Origin: Volutella citrinella | Taxonomy: Eukaryota; Ascomycota; Sordariomycetes; Hypocreales; Nectriaceae | Length of the DNA stretch: 64,000 bases | NCBI GenBank assembly: GCA_034401135.1 | Contig: JAWZSP010000004.1 | Location: 4,340,001 to 4,404,000 of the forward strand | Direction: 5' to 3' | Shown here: in pieces, positions 45,079 to 57,037 of the stretch | How positions within the stretch are numbered: the stretch's first letter is position 1 | Layout: each line of letters begins with the position of its first letter | The notes under the pieces: generated by a model | Databases searched by the model: none | What the model was told of the DNA's origin: nothing | Seen by the model: only the letters and a program-made list of their open reading frames with translations | Made by a program: the position numbers and the translations under genes

Positions 45079-46090
45079 GGGCGCGACGACGGGGGGGTAT
45101 GATGATTCTCTGGTGTTTGGTAGATGAGGTGGATGTGGTGTGGTGGATGAGGATGGCGTAGTGGTAGACAATTGGTGCGGCTGTCCCCAGCGAGGAGTGG
45201 GCCACCAAGACTCAATCAAGGGCACTGGGATTGCTGCGTGTCGCGCTGGATGAATTGTTCAGTGGGTAGGGTTCAGGGCGGCGGCGGACGGCAATGTATA
45301 AAGCAAGTCTGGCTTCTGCCCCGTCCGTCCCGTTGCAGGCCGGCGATGACATATGTTGGGTTTGGGGTTGAGTGAGTCCCCGGAGTCTGGAACGGGTCCG
45401 ATCACTAATCAAGGGTCTGGGCTTAGCGCCGGGGCAATTATGTCAACCGTCCGATGCCACCAGCACCAACTGCAACCACTAATTAGGTACATAGCTGCCA
45501 CCACCCACTGCCACTGCCACTGCCCGCGGCCACCACCAGCCCTGCCATAGGGCGTGGATGACTTTGGGTTGGACCTCGGCACTGCGGAATGCTTCCATGG
45601 CGACAGCCTCTGACGTGACGAGGGGCATTTTGGTGTAGTCCAGTCCACAGTGCACAACCTGGTTGCTTGCTTTCATTCCCCGCCATCATCGCTGTCGCTA
45701 ATCGACGGTCAGCTCGCTAGCGATGGATGTGGACCCGCTGCTCCAACAATTGTCTATTCTTGTTCTGAGGTCCTATCCCCATCGCGCCAACAATACTAAA
45801 GCCCCTGCTCGGGCCCCGTCAACAGTTTCAACAGACTGGTTGAGGCGTCAGGCAGCAGTCGATGATGACGCAACATGGACTCCGTCAAACCCACACACTG
45901 CTGAATCGCATCTGGCTTCAGCAATGAAGCGCACATGTCGTAGAGAAACACCGTGAATTGTGTACAAACTCAATAGAGAAGCAGATATCAATCGGAAAGC
46001 CATGTCTATAAGAATCCCTCATATGGGAGGTATCCCCGCCCAACTGGAACCACCTCTCAACTAACCGAGTCGCTCACCATTGCTATCATC
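45079..46090. other. Divergent interval, bZIP and NACHT-like fragment
   Basis: The promoter of the bZIP gene is here. Short CCACTGCC/CCACC repeats occur at about 45495-45540. The frame 45723-45956 has no family features. Confidence 0.45.
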
Positions 46091-46942
46091 ATGAGAATGA
46101 ACCGCGTCTCGTGGGAGCGAGTCCGCTCCCAGACCCAATTTGCCATGGACCTTACTACCCTCGGCGACCACTATCGAATGCCGCCTTGGGGTCTCGATCC
46201 TGCTCTAGCCGATAGGATTGAATCCGATGACCACTACAAATCCTGGCTCGGCCCATCGCCCGCGAGCCCTCTTCTATCTCTCAATCTGTGCTCCCTGCTA
46301 GATATTGCCGGTCTGGAGCTGGCGGTTGCATGTGCCGAAATCTGGAAGCGTTCAGGAGGCAGAGCCATCAAGCTGGACGACGGGGTTACTTACATGAACC
46401 TGGCCTTCTTTTGCAACCTGTACAAGTACCGCGGGTTTGACGGAGTGTACCTGTCCCCAACAAAGGTAGCACTCAGCCTGTTGTTCCAGTTAATGGACCA
46501 TTGCAGCGCCTTAGACCCTTGCCATCTGATCTTGTCTGATATCAAGAATGGTCTCGATACGGAATGCACCGAGAGTGTATACAGTGCTTTTGAGGCCCTG
46601 TTGTTCCATGGCCTTCCCCGAAATACCGTCGTCTACTTGTTCATTGATGATGTAAACAGCTTCGGCTACCCCGAGGAGAGGCTCTACGCGACCATGGACT
46701 TTATCAACTGGCTACGACAGATCAACTCGTCTCGGTCCGCGATTGCGAGGAACGTGAGCCTCAAGCTCTGGCTTGGAAACTCGAGCCGGGACCACCGCTT
46801 CCATGGGTGTTTTGACAACGAGGAAGCGCTATGCATGGCGTGGCCTGCTTCAGGGAATATCATTTGGAGGACTTATGATAGCCAATGGTGTAGGCCGCCG
46901 CATCTCTTGCGTCGTTCGACACTTTTATCAAATGCTATTTGA
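46091..46942 (+). CDS. Hypothetical protein, possible fragment of a NACHT-like STAND ATPase
   Basis: Single frame of 283 aa. The middle has LPRNTVVYLFIDDVNSFG, which looks like a Walker B strand (four hydrophobic residues, then DD) of fungal NACHT-like ATPases, followed by a region typical of their sensor 1 (NVSLKLWLGNSS). No Walker A loop is visible upstream, so either the ATPase is degenerate or the gene is a 5'-truncated remnant. The 690 bp downstream is AT-rich and without a continuation. I cannot rule out an unrelated family. Confidence 0.5.
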   Translation: MRMNRVSWERVRSQTQFAMDLTTLGDHYRMPPWGLDPALADRIESDDHYKSWLGPSPASPLLSLNLCSLLDIAGLELAVACAEIWKRSGGRAIKLDDGVTYMNLAFFCNLYKYRGFDGVYLSPTKVALSLLFQLMDHCSALDPCHLILSDIKNGLDTECTESVYSAFEALLFHGLPRNTVVYLFIDDVNSFGYPEERLYATMDFINWLRQINSSRSAIARNVSLKLWLGNSSRDHRFHGCFDNEEALCMAWPASGNIIWRTYDSQWCRPPHLLRRSTLLSNAI

Positions 46943-47631
46943 GACACATGGACTCCTACCACTGCGATTGCCAAATGTATGTGCCTACAGTCTGCTCTTG
47001 TGCGAGTGCATGCGCGAGTGAGAGGATGATGGCATGATATTTCTATCTGCTCAGGTGGTTAAACTTGCTGTATGCACCCTGAGGGGGCAAATACAGCCAA
47101 AGCTGGACTTAGCACAAAAAGAATAAACTCGATAGCATGATTTGAGTCTTCGTCTAGAATTCTGACATAATTTGTTGTCAAGGAGGATTCTCTAGTAGTA
47201 TTCAAACTCTTGCAAAAAGAGACTCTGTGAATATCTGAGCAAGACCTGTTGAGTTTGACCACTATTCGACAAAAATAAACTTCAACCCGAAGCACAGCCT
47301 CTTTGAATTCAATCTGACAACATCGGAAAGCGTTTCACAGAAAACAGAACTTTGGAGATTCTGGGATCCAGGCCCAGTGGTATATCTAGTGACGGAAGCC
47401 TAAAAATGGCTAACGGTTGCCAAAGAAAAAGCATTGGGGATGAGAATGATAAGAATCCCGAGTCCAAGAATATCGAATACGCCTTTGAGGAACACCTAAA
47501 ACGAAGAGCATCGAAGAAGAAGGATCGCAAATCTTTTAATACAAAATGCCCAATAATCATGTCTGTGCGATCTTGCATAACCCATTGTCACTGAATCAAC
47601 CCAGACACTAGGGTATATCCCGAGGCCTGAC
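46943..47631. other. AT-richer intergenic region
   Basis: This separates the NACHT-like fragment from the rhodopsin-domain gene. Base composition is more AT-rich than its neighbours. The opposing frames at 47352-47594 (plus) and 47309-47578 (minus) overlap and neither is convincing. Confidence 0.4.
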
Positions 47632-48971
47632 CTATACGTCGGTAACATTGTTGCTCACAGGAGCAGCGCTAGAGCCCACCAGTGTATCGCTGTCGAGGCG
47701 AGAGGACTTGCTTGTGCTCCTCGTCCTGACGTCTGTCATCCCCGTGTTTGCTGGTCCCTGATTCGCGTTGGTCGGTGATCGATGGCTGTAATGAGGACGT
47801 CTCCTCCGAACCTTGCGGCGACCACGGACGAGGTCGGCTATCGGCTGCAGCACGGGAATGCAGCAAGCGATGATGATCAAACTTCCCTCAAGTCTAACTC
47901 AACATGTTAGCGTAAGCAGCCAGGAGGGTTGAATCAACCCACGTCGTCCATATCACAAGCTCCGTTGTGGCATCTGTCAGTCACGTCAGCCGAGCTGCTT
48001 CTTGCTGGAAGTCAGGATTCTCACATGTAAAGTCGGATTTGGCAATGGATGGCAACTGAGTGCACTTGTAGATTGCCACAAAAGCACCGCTGTATCCGTT
48101 AATCCTCATCAGGAATCCAGAGCATAAATCCAGTAGCAACTTACATGGAGCCGAACCCTAGCGCAACGGAAAGCCATATCTTCTTCCTGAGAGGGAAGCT
48201 CATGCCAAACAATATTACGGCAGGATAGATTGCCAGATAAAGGTCGGTCGCCGCAGATAGGCCTAAACGATGGTGAGCGGAAGCTTGTCCAGAAACCGCG
48301 GGTTCGGTGCTACGAACTGGCTGAGAAGTAGGACCAGTGAACGATGACCCATTTGTCGAAACACCGAGGGTTCTTGATGGAAAAGTCCCACCTAGAACTC
48401 ACGGGAATGCATCGTACATAGTAGAGGATGAGGTTAATGGTGATAGCCACGAAGCAGGAGCTGGCGAGGAACCAGAGGAAGAACTTCTGCTTCGGGCCTG
48501 GGTGTGTGACGCGGATCAGGAGGAGGACCACGGCGAATTTGGGTAAGACAAAGGCCATGAGGCCAAAAGGAAAGCTTAGGGAGACCCAATAGATGGCGGC
48601 TTGCATCTGCTCGAGATCTAGAGTATCCAGATGCCTCCCGAAGCCGTGCTGAATAGCCAAAATGGTGAGAGCCACATATGTCCATAGAAGGAGCTGACCC
48701 ACGTTAGCTCCCGTTGCCTTGGCTCAGACAGGGCGCGACAAGATGAAGCGCCAACGTCACTCACCACGGACATAATCGCAGGATAATCTTCTGGGTGCAA
48801 ACTACCCATAAGCACCCTCCTGGCGAAGAACCGGGCCAGGACGAACACAGTGCTTGCTGCTGTGGCGACAATCGCAACCACCATGACGGCGGTGCCTCGA
48901 TTCTGCTGCTCGTAGCCATCTGGGTGGCTCACCGCCGGGCTACGGGTCGTCCATTGCGTCGGATCAATCAT
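47632..48971 (-). CDS. Rhodopsin-domain (PTH11-like) integral membrane protein, six exons
   Basis: Exons 48765-48971, 48318-48693, 48145-48262, 48025-48089, 47943-47973 and 47632-47893 give 352 aa and keep frame at every join. The protein has seven predicted membrane segments, for example VMVVAIVATAASTVFVLARF, LLWTYVALTILAIQHGFG, ITINLILYYVRCIPV and LIIIACCIPVLQPIADLV, the last being a family hallmark. It lacks the eight-Cys CFEM domain. PTH11-like receptors sense surface or host cues at the plasma membrane, though most are unstudied. Exon 5 has only 31 bases. Donors are GTGAGT, GTTCGT (weak), GTAAGT, GTGAGA and GTGGGT. The C-terminal tail (70 residues) is Arg/Ser/Thr-rich. Confidence 0.82.
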
Positions 48972-49717
48972 CGCTTCGCAAGTCAGTCGCAGTCGAATCG
49001 GTTCATCTTCATGCTGGGCAAGATGGCGAGCCCTCACTGGATTCTGGAGCACGTTGGAGATGGACACCGAGAAAATGTTGCGCTAGATGCAGCACCGAGC
49101 TGGGTAGGTACCTATTTAAAACGGTTGGCCCAGATTGGCACGGGAGGGCCATGCGACAAGGTAGAGGGGACCGCCGGTGCGTGACTCGTCCTCCGCCAAG
49201 TTGTGGCTGTCGAGGCATAGCACCACCACTTTCGGCCAACCTGCACGCGATCCCGGCTCATGTCCGCGGGCGCCGGAACACAAGCGCACCGAGGTGGAAA
49301 GTTTCTGGCCTGTCCGCCTTGGTCTGTAGAACATTGTCACGCTGCGGGGAACGGGAGAGTTGACGAACCGCAACGGCCGTGGCTTAGGTCTAGTCTGGTC
49401 CAGGCTAATCGAGCGACGACAAGGTTTGGGGCTTGCGTCTGCATGGCGTCGACGAGGCGGCTGTAGGGCTCACTCAACGACGACGGATTGGACGGAGTTG
49501 AACGGCGTGCGACCTCGAAGGGGTCCTCGGATGGGCGGATGTAGAGGGAGGTAGGTGATATGCGACTGGTTGCAACTGAGAAATCCAATTCACGGCGGTC
49601 AGCAAGGCTTCTTATTTGTCAATAACGTCCAAAGCATGATTCGTCTTCGCGCGCCGTCTGATACATCACAGTCTCTTGGCGAATGGGAGCCCCTCCAGTC
49701 CATAGATTGCGGCAGCA
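48972..49717. other. Intergenic between two minus-strand genes
   Basis: It holds the ABC transporter terminator and the promoter of the rhodopsin-domain gene. The frame of the latter is open 32 codons upstream of 48971, so a longer start at 49067 is possible. No gene is seen. Confidence 0.5.
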
Positions 49718-52700
49718 TCACTGCAGCAAGCCAGCCAAATGTCCGTTCGCTTTCAAAAGCTCCGAGTACGAGCCCTCCTCCACCTTGAAGCCATCCTCCA
49801 GTACCACGACTCGGTCGGAAATCGCCATCATCTCGCGGCAGTGTGTCGCAGCCACTATAGCCATCCTTCTTTCTCCTTCCTTTGCCCTCGCACTCAGCTC
49901 CTCCACTGTTTGTCTCACTATCCCTGCATTCATCCCATCGAGCGCGCTCGTCGGCTCGTCAAGAATTAGGAGCTGGGGCTTGCGTGCCAATGCGCGCGCG
50001 ATGCACAGCCGCTGACTCTGGCCACCAGAGAGAGTCTGGCCTCCGTCGCCGACGTTTGTGTTGTATCCTTCGGGCAAAGATGCGATGAAGTCATGCAATC
50101 CCGACGCCTCAGCGGCTGCCACGATGTTTCTGGCGCCTCGTAAGGGTGAGTCTAGGTCCAAGCCGTACGCGATGTTTTCGGCGATGGTGCCGGGGAACAA
50201 GAAGGGAAATTGAGGTACGTAGGCCACCATGGACCGAAGGTGTCCCATGTGCACATCCGTGCTAGCGATGGCACTGAAGGTGAGAGGCGCATTCCCCGTG
50301 GTCGTTGAAGGTGATGGCGGGTATAGCCCGAGCAGAAGCTGGATGATGGTCGATTTCCCGCTCCCCGACCCCCCGGCAATTGTTAAAAAGTCGCCGGCCT
50401 GAATCTCGAAGCTCACACCCTGGAGAACGACGGAGGAACTCTTTGTTCTGTAGGAAAAGGAAGCATCGCTCAGCCGCACGGGGAGTGGTGAGACGGGCTC
50501 TCGCAAGCCGCTTGCCTCCGCCGAAGCCTGCAGCGAGAGGTTTGCGTATGCCAAGAGCCGAGCTGCAGTCGCCTGCGCCAAAGTGACTTGTGGAATCTTG
50601 GATAGCATGCTGGTGGCCGTCCCCATGCTGAACATAAGCAGGTTGACAACCTGAAGTACCGTAGTGGCCGTCATCCCGGTATTGGATACGAGAAGCACTG
50701 TGCCATAGTAGAAAATGAGCGCTGTCATCGGGTAGTTGAGCGACTGGTATAAGCCAAACAGGCCACAGGTGCAAACAGCCCGCTTAAGGCCGAGATTCAA
50801 CGTCTTTGAAACCGACTCAAGGTATCGAGTCCGGAAGAACGTCTCCAGCACAAGTGCTCGCACCACCCTGATGTTCAGTACGATTTCCGTGAGAATGGAG
50901 CTCGAGTCCTCGGCCCCCTTGTTGCACTTGATTTCCCAAATTCCACTCGCCCACGAGTAGGCCTTGACAGCGCCCATTACCAATGGCAGCGGCGCGAGGA
51001 ACACCAGTGCGAGCTTCCAGGACAGGACGAGGGCCCAAACAACAGCCACGGAGATCATCATCAAGACCGACACGATGATTGGAACGAACCGACCAACAAT
51101 GTTGCGCAGCTCCTCGGCATTTCTGTCCAGACACTCATTAGTCCGGCTTGGTGAGTGCCTAGATCGCCCAAACCAGGCTTTTGGCTGTCGCAGGATTCTC
51201 TGCATTGCCTGAAGGCGGAGCTCATCGACCCAACACTGGCCAGCATACTCGAGCATATAATGGCCTGCTCCCGTGCAAAGACCTTCAACAACAGCAATGG
51301 CGACAATGTATATGGCCCATTTCTGGCCCTCAGCGACTCGGTCACCCGACGCCCACATGGCACTGAGCAATTGTGCAAAACAAAAGGCAAAGGCGGGAAT
51401 AGCGCATGCGCCAATGATGCAAGCCAAAAGGCCGAGAACAAAAACTGTTCGTTGTTTTTTCGTCAGTGCAGGCCATACAGTCCTTAGTATCGAGACTAGC
51501 GATGTGGGTTTTGACGAATCTGCTGCGTTCTCCGGGACCGCTTGTTCGGCGTCCATCTGTCCTTGCCCAGTGTTGTGTTCCGCGCGAGGCACATTGATTG
51601 CTCCTAGGGGATACCCGGAATCGGAATTTTGGTCGTGTGAGTCATCCAAGACCTCGTCTTTCTTGCAGTGAACCTGCTCAGTAGTTCTCTCCCCTTCAGG
51701 AAAGTTTTGTGACGAGGCTGCTCCTCCGGCGTCGCAGTGATATGCCTCGCGTTGATCTGCTGTTTGTTGATCGGCGGTCGGCCAGAAAGAAACAGCCGCT
51801 CCAGGACGCAAGGAAAATCTTCGCGAAGACCTTGGACGACTGGGGTCAAAGTAGCTGTTCTGAAGCTCTTCTATCACAATCTGCGACGCCCTCGACGCTG
51901 GCTCAAACAAGGGACCTTGGACTGGCGTAACGGGGGTAATGGTATCAGGAGAAGATATGGTGATTTCTGGGCTAGCGTCATCCGGAAGTGCTGTGTTCAA
52001 GGCCGTCAATGCTGCAAAGGCGCCTTTGCCTTTTTGGACGAGGTCTCTTTTGAAGCCCTCCTGTGATATAGATGCGCTCTTCATGACATAGACGAACTCA
52101 TAGTCAAGAATGTGTGACAAGTCGTGGGTGATGATGATTGTAGTCTTTCCTTGCCTCCACTTCCGGATCGATTCGAAGACCAGGAGCCCAGTAGCCTGAT
52201 CTAGACCACTCGTGATCTCATCTAGAATGAGCACCGGGGGATCCCTAATCATTGCCCTCGCTAGGGATAACCTTTGCTTCTGGCCTCCGCTCAAGTTGTG
52301 GCCTGTGGGCCCAATGTTGGTATCCAAATCGTCAGGCAGCTCAGCGACAGTGGACTGCAATTGAGCCAATTGGCAGGCTTGTAGTACGCTGGTCCTGGTG
52401 ACGCTCGGTGGATGCGGATGCCCCAGGGCAATGTTGTTGAACATGGTGTCGTCAAAGATTGAACTGCTCTGCTGAATTAAGACAATGTTTTCTCTGACCC
52501 ATTTCTTGTCGAGTGATTTGAGCCGCTTGCTGTCGATCTGGATCTCGCCCTCGGTGGGCTCGTAGAGGCCAATAATTAGATCTGCGATGGTGCTTTTGCC
52601 CGATCCGCTTTCGCCAACCACAAATGCCATTTCGCCGGCAGGGAAGAAGAATGACGAAGATCGCAAACTAATTCGGTCGGGATTTGATGGATAGCAGAAG

Positions 52701-53899
52701 CTCACCTAATGCTTTACGTTAGTATGCCACCGTACGGACCGGGGAATGGTTCCAACATTTTTCAGCTCGACATCACCAGTGCAGATTTCGGGTCGCCAGG
52801 TTCCAGCTGTTGGGGTGTCCGGCTTTTGAGGTAGATTCGATGTCATTCCAGTCAAGTATTCTCCAGCAGACATTCCTTTTGAAACAACGAGCCATTGCGG
52901 CATGAGAGTCTCGAATCCCTGAAATGCTGCCAATGTCGCATAGAATGTGGTCAGGACGTGGCCGGGCGGAAGGCCATTGTTGACGAGGACGACGCCGTAC
53001 CAGAAGCCAACTACAAACATACAGGTGACCCAAAAGTTCACGTATCCAATCTGAGTGGCGTTGCATCTCGCTTGGATGAGGTATTGCTTCGCAGCGGCGC
53101 CGATTGCTCGACCATATTGCTGCATTTCGTAGTCGTAGCCATTGTAGACCTTGACAAGATCAATTGCCGTTACGGATGCAATCGCATGTTTTGAGGCGGT
53201 CGCAAGATCGTTCTTCTGAGCCTGAATCGCAGGTTCCAAAGGTCGTGTGACGAGGGAAAGGACGATCAACGAGACTGGGATGGTGGCGGTCAACACTAGG
53301 GTGAGGTTCCACGAGTAGTAGAGTGCGATTCCTGTCGAGGCAAGCGAAGTAAGAAAGTCGTCGGTGAGCAGACCAAACACTTGGGAGGTCGCAAGCTGTA
53401 GTTCTCGGATTTGTCTTGGTGGAATGTCAGTGGTGATTGCCCGCACAGAGGTAACGAATTGGGCTCACGTCTGGATCCTGACCAAGAAGCTGGATGTGCC
53501 TTCCGTTCGCGCATCGAACCACTCCATATCTCTATTGATCAAGGCCGAGAAAACCTTTTTGCGAGCTGAGTCGGCTTGGAGTTCACCAAAGGTAATCCAG
53601 AGCATGAGGAATGCCGTGCTGGCGAGCCAGTTTCCAACCCCGAAAAGCACAAGAACTACAGCCCACTTAGAGATTGCGTTCAAGGCCTCAGACCCTCGTA
53701 GCTCTCCTGAACCAACATCGGCAATGACATCAAAGATTTTACCCAGAATGACAGCCAATGCCGTCTTGAAACCGGCGACGAAAGCGGTAGCCGTCAGTGC
53801 TGCGACGAGGGACAGGACATGATGCCGGGTCGTGAAGGCGAAGAGGTGCTTCCACGATGATTTAGTCGTTGCTTTTCCGTTGATTTTTTCGACCATCAT
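49718..53899 (-). CDS. Full-length ABC exporter, Ste6-like (a-factor pheromone type)
   Basis: Exons 53469-53899, 52757-53414 and 49718-52705 give 1358 aa in the order TMD1-NBD1-TMD2-NBD2 (ABCB). NBD1 has GESGSGKST, LSGGQKQRLSLARAM and ILDEITSGLD. NBD2 has GGSGSGKST, LSGGQSQRLCIARAL and LDEPTSALD. The block RIQTQIRELQLATSQVFG formed across the first splice is a close match to fungal Ste6 homologues, which secrete farnesylated a-type mating pheromone; ordinary drug exporters of this class differ there. Intron 1 has GTGAGC. Intron 2 has GTTGGA, which is weak but yields the expected ELKN-VSFCYPS join. A long Ser/Gln/Asp-rich linker joins the two halves. Confidence 0.88.
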
Positions 53900-54737
53900 G
53901 GCGTTTCGGGCAAGAATGCGTCTTGGAGTTGATCAAACCAAAGATGGTCGGCTTGAAAGAAGACGAACCAGCATGCCAAATGAGGCCGGAGTGCAGCAGG
54001 GGGTCATACGACCTTTCAGGGTTTCTCACATCGTTGTATCATAGCGTAAGAGATGAACAATACCAATTTGTGAGGCTAAGGTCCCCCGGGCTACAAGCTG
54101 AATGTAGCAATTGTCACATTGTGTGGCTTAGTATTGTTCCTGGCAGACTGCAGCCGCGCCAAGCAAGGGGTTCTTAACGGAACCAACCAGCGAATCAAGG
54201 GTGCCATAATTTCGATAGACGCTCTCGGGCCAGTGAATGATGGCAGGCATTCTTCCTTATGTTGAAATAAGCCCGAAGAGGCTTGGGTTGCCACCCTTAG
54301 ACGTGTATCCACAGTGAAGAAGGTGTAGTGTCTAGGAGGCTGCGCATTCCGTGAGGCTGGCACACGGTTGCGGTCGTGGCGAATCAATCGTTCGGAGCAT
54401 GTTCGGCAATTATTCCTTCTCTCATGATGTCTTCAATCCCGGGTGGTGCGAACGCTCGTGAGAAGGACGGCCTCCAATGCTGTGCACAGCGTGAAGCATC
54501 CACTGTATTCTGGGAGGCACTAGAAGCACAGTGTATTTGAGACAGTGCGCACCGATCGCTTGCACTATGCGCTGATATCATCGGCAGGCGCTGCCCCTCC
54601 ATGTGGCTCATCTTCCCCGCCATAATTGCCCCACGTCTCAGGATTTTTGATTCCATCCATCATTTTGCCTAACATCACCACCACCACCGCCAACAACAAA
54701 GCCAAACCGGATCGTCGCCCGACCCCAAACAGCCAAG
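53900..54737. other. Divergent interval, ABC exporter and PBDC1 genes
   Basis: Promoters of both genes lie here. A CAC/CCA-rich patch is at about 54675-54700. The minus-strand frames at 54091-54387 and 54384-54656 have no features. Confidence 0.45.
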
Positions 54738-55424
54738 ATGGATCCTCTCGATAACATGACCTCGGGCCCTATCCCCAAGAACTTTGACGCCGAGAATGCT
54801 GAGAACAACGAGGATGTGAGCTCCATTACCCCACGCAAACACGCACATGGTTGTCAAAACAGTGCCTAATGTCCATTGTCATCTAGATTGAGAAGCAGTT
54901 TGCTGTCAAGGGTGTGTTTCTCACCAACTATACAACTATAACGACCCGTCCGATTAAAACTAACACTTTCTTTCAGCCGTCCAGCACCTTATGACTTACT
55001 GGTCCATCCTCGAGAAGGTCAAGGGCTCCTCGCTGCGCCTAACCAAGATCGACGACGAGATCCTCGAGCACCTCAAGACCGATTTCCCCGAGTTCGACCC
55101 CGCCGCCACCATCGACGAGGACGAGATGAAGAGCAAGGCCGGCAAGGAGAGGTGGCGCAAGTTCATGATGGCCTATGAGAAGACGGTAGATGACTACAAC
55201 TTTGGTACCATGCTCCGCAACAGCCCCAAGGTTGAATACGAGGAGGACAACACCATCTTTGGTGAGTACAAGCTCTTATTTAGGGTTTACTGTTATACCA
55301 GGCTGCTAACACAGCCTCAGCCCCCCGCATGCAATTCTACGCTGTCGAGATTGCCCGAAACCGCGCCGGCCTGAATGACTGGATCTACGAGAAGGCCCAG
55401 GCTGAGAAGGCCAAGTCCAAGTAA
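54738..55424 (+). CDS. PBDC1/YPL225W family protein (Chp1-like)
   Basis: Exons 54738-54815, 54887-54911, 54977-55261 and 55321-55424 join to 163 aa. The core matches the PBDC1 family (Pfam name Polysacc_synt_4, a misnomer): TYWSILEKVKGSSLRLTKIDD, GKERWRKFMMAYE, DYNFGTMLR and FYAVEIARNRAGLNDW. The yeast homologue is reported to act as a chaperone for newly made translation factor eEF1A, so a cytosolic role in translation is likely. The 25-base second exon and the four-exon layout are conserved in style with other Pezizomycotina genes. Donors are GTGAGC, GTGTGT and GTGAGT. The C-terminal tail is Lys-rich. Confidence 0.92.
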
Positions 55425-55814
55425 AGCCTTTGGCGACATAGAAGAAACCTCCCGAATGCGCTACCCGCCCCAAGACTCACGCTCAACGTCGAGCCGAGCC
55501 AGAAGCAACGTATTCCGTTGTTGTACGAGGGCCGTGATGGAAATGTCTGGCCACCGAGTGGCGAGCCTGGGCTGACCATCCCCGTGTCTCAAGAGCCGAG
55601 CGGGTATATTTGGACATTTAATTTAAGCGACTGGGAAGCCCCTTGGAAAGGAAAAATGTTGGAAGCCGAGTAGCACTTGGAGGCATGGAACTTGAACTCC
55701 ATTCTCGTGATACCCAACAATAGAAGCAGGGCACATGGCCTATGTTGACATTTTCTAGCATCTGTGAATTTCTTTGTACGCGAGATGCGGAATGTGTTGA
55801 TTCCGATACATAAA
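55425..55814. other. Convergent 3' intergenic region
   Basis: This lies between the PBDC1 gene and the EGF-propeller gene. Only presumed terminators are present. Confidence 0.5.
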
Positions 55815-57037
55815 CTACCCTTTGAATCCAAGCTTCTTCTCATAATCCTTCCACTTGGTCCCGATCGGTTGGATCAGCGTGAAACTCTTTGTGGTTGTGC
55901 CGAGCTCCTGAACGCCGTTGATCATGTACAGCGGGTTCATATCATCGTCAAAGAACAGCTTCGGCCTCTCGCGGCGGTTAAACGTCTCGGACGTCCCGTC
56001 TGTAAAGGTGACGGTCGAGTTGAAGGCCTCCTGCAGCTTAAAGTTCCACGGGCCCTCCGGGCTGCGAGCGTAGAGGTGGGCTCCGACGCGCGGGTACTTG
56101 AGGTTCTTTTCGACAATGTCAATCATCCAGTGCACGAGGGCGTGCCAGTTCCCGCGCTTGTCGCGCCAGATGAAGGGGTCCTCGGTCCAGTAGGGCTGGC
56201 CCTGCGAGGTGTTCCACGGCGCCTCGTGGAGGACGCTGTATGTACCGTCAAACTTGTCTGCCTTCCAGATTTTAAACTCTCCTGTGCCCATGACGATTTC
56301 TGAAGTGCGATCCTTTTTCGTCCAGAGCGGCCACGGCGCGGGGTTGGTGCCGTTGACGAGGATCTGCCAGGGGCTCCATGGACCGCGGATGTCTTTCGAA
56401 GAAGATACGGTGATGTTGTTTGGCCAGAACTTCCTGGTAGACGTCAGCTTCTTTAATCACGGCTCATTCTGGTCAATGCCAAGGCGACCTACTTGTCGAC
56501 TCCCTTGCAAGAGTCGGACGGCGGTGCATCCACACCAATCGTATACATGAGATACTTCTTGTCGGCGGGGCTCCAGAAGACATACGGATTGTGGCGGAAC
56601 CGCTCCGAGACGTTTTGGGCGTGCAGGTATGGGCCTTGCGGGCCGGTCCTCGATTCGGCTCTCATGATGTAGCTGTACGGCCTCCATCCACTCAGGCCGC
56701 ATCCGTAGGCGAATTGCGAGGTAAAGAGATGGAATAGCTTCTTATCTTCGGGGTCTTGGAGGATTGTGCCGCCCCACGACGAGTTTCCGCGGTTGCCGTA
56801 ATGCGCAGGGTCGACGTAGTTGGTGTTGTTGTAACCTGTGTTCCGAGTCGCGGGAGCAAGATCCAACCGTCCACAGTCATCCCCCCACCATCCGGGGTCA
56901 CATTTGCACTCGTGGGTGTGGCCCTTCTTCTTACATCTTCCGTTGAGACTGCAGTCCTCGTCGGATGTGCATGCCTCGGTCGCCTGGAGCAGCCCGAGGA
57001 CCAGCAGGAGGACTAGAAACTTCGACAGCAGTCCCAT
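55815..57037 (-). CDS. Secreted EGF-like plus five-bladed beta-propeller protein
   Basis: Exons 56493-57037 and 55815-56433 (GTAGGT, ACCAG) give 387 aa. A signal peptide (about residues 1-22, LLVLGLLQATEA) is followed by one EGF-like domain (Cys23-Cys54: CTSDEDCSLNGRC, then CKCDPGWWGDDC). The rest resembles the GH43/GH32-type propeller: SSWGGTILQDPEDKKLFHLF, HNPYVFWSPADKKYLMY, EDPFIWRDKRGNWHALVHWM and ERPKLFFDD. The acidic residues in these blocks are compatible with a glycosidase active site. Asn-X-Ser/Thr sites are frequent, as in secreted proteins. The substrate is unknown. Confidence 0.82.

Noticed and set aside
47309..47594. Overlapping frames on both strands of the AT-rich region
   Set aside because: Lys- or Phe-rich products are expected from AT-rich DNA; nothing recognisable.
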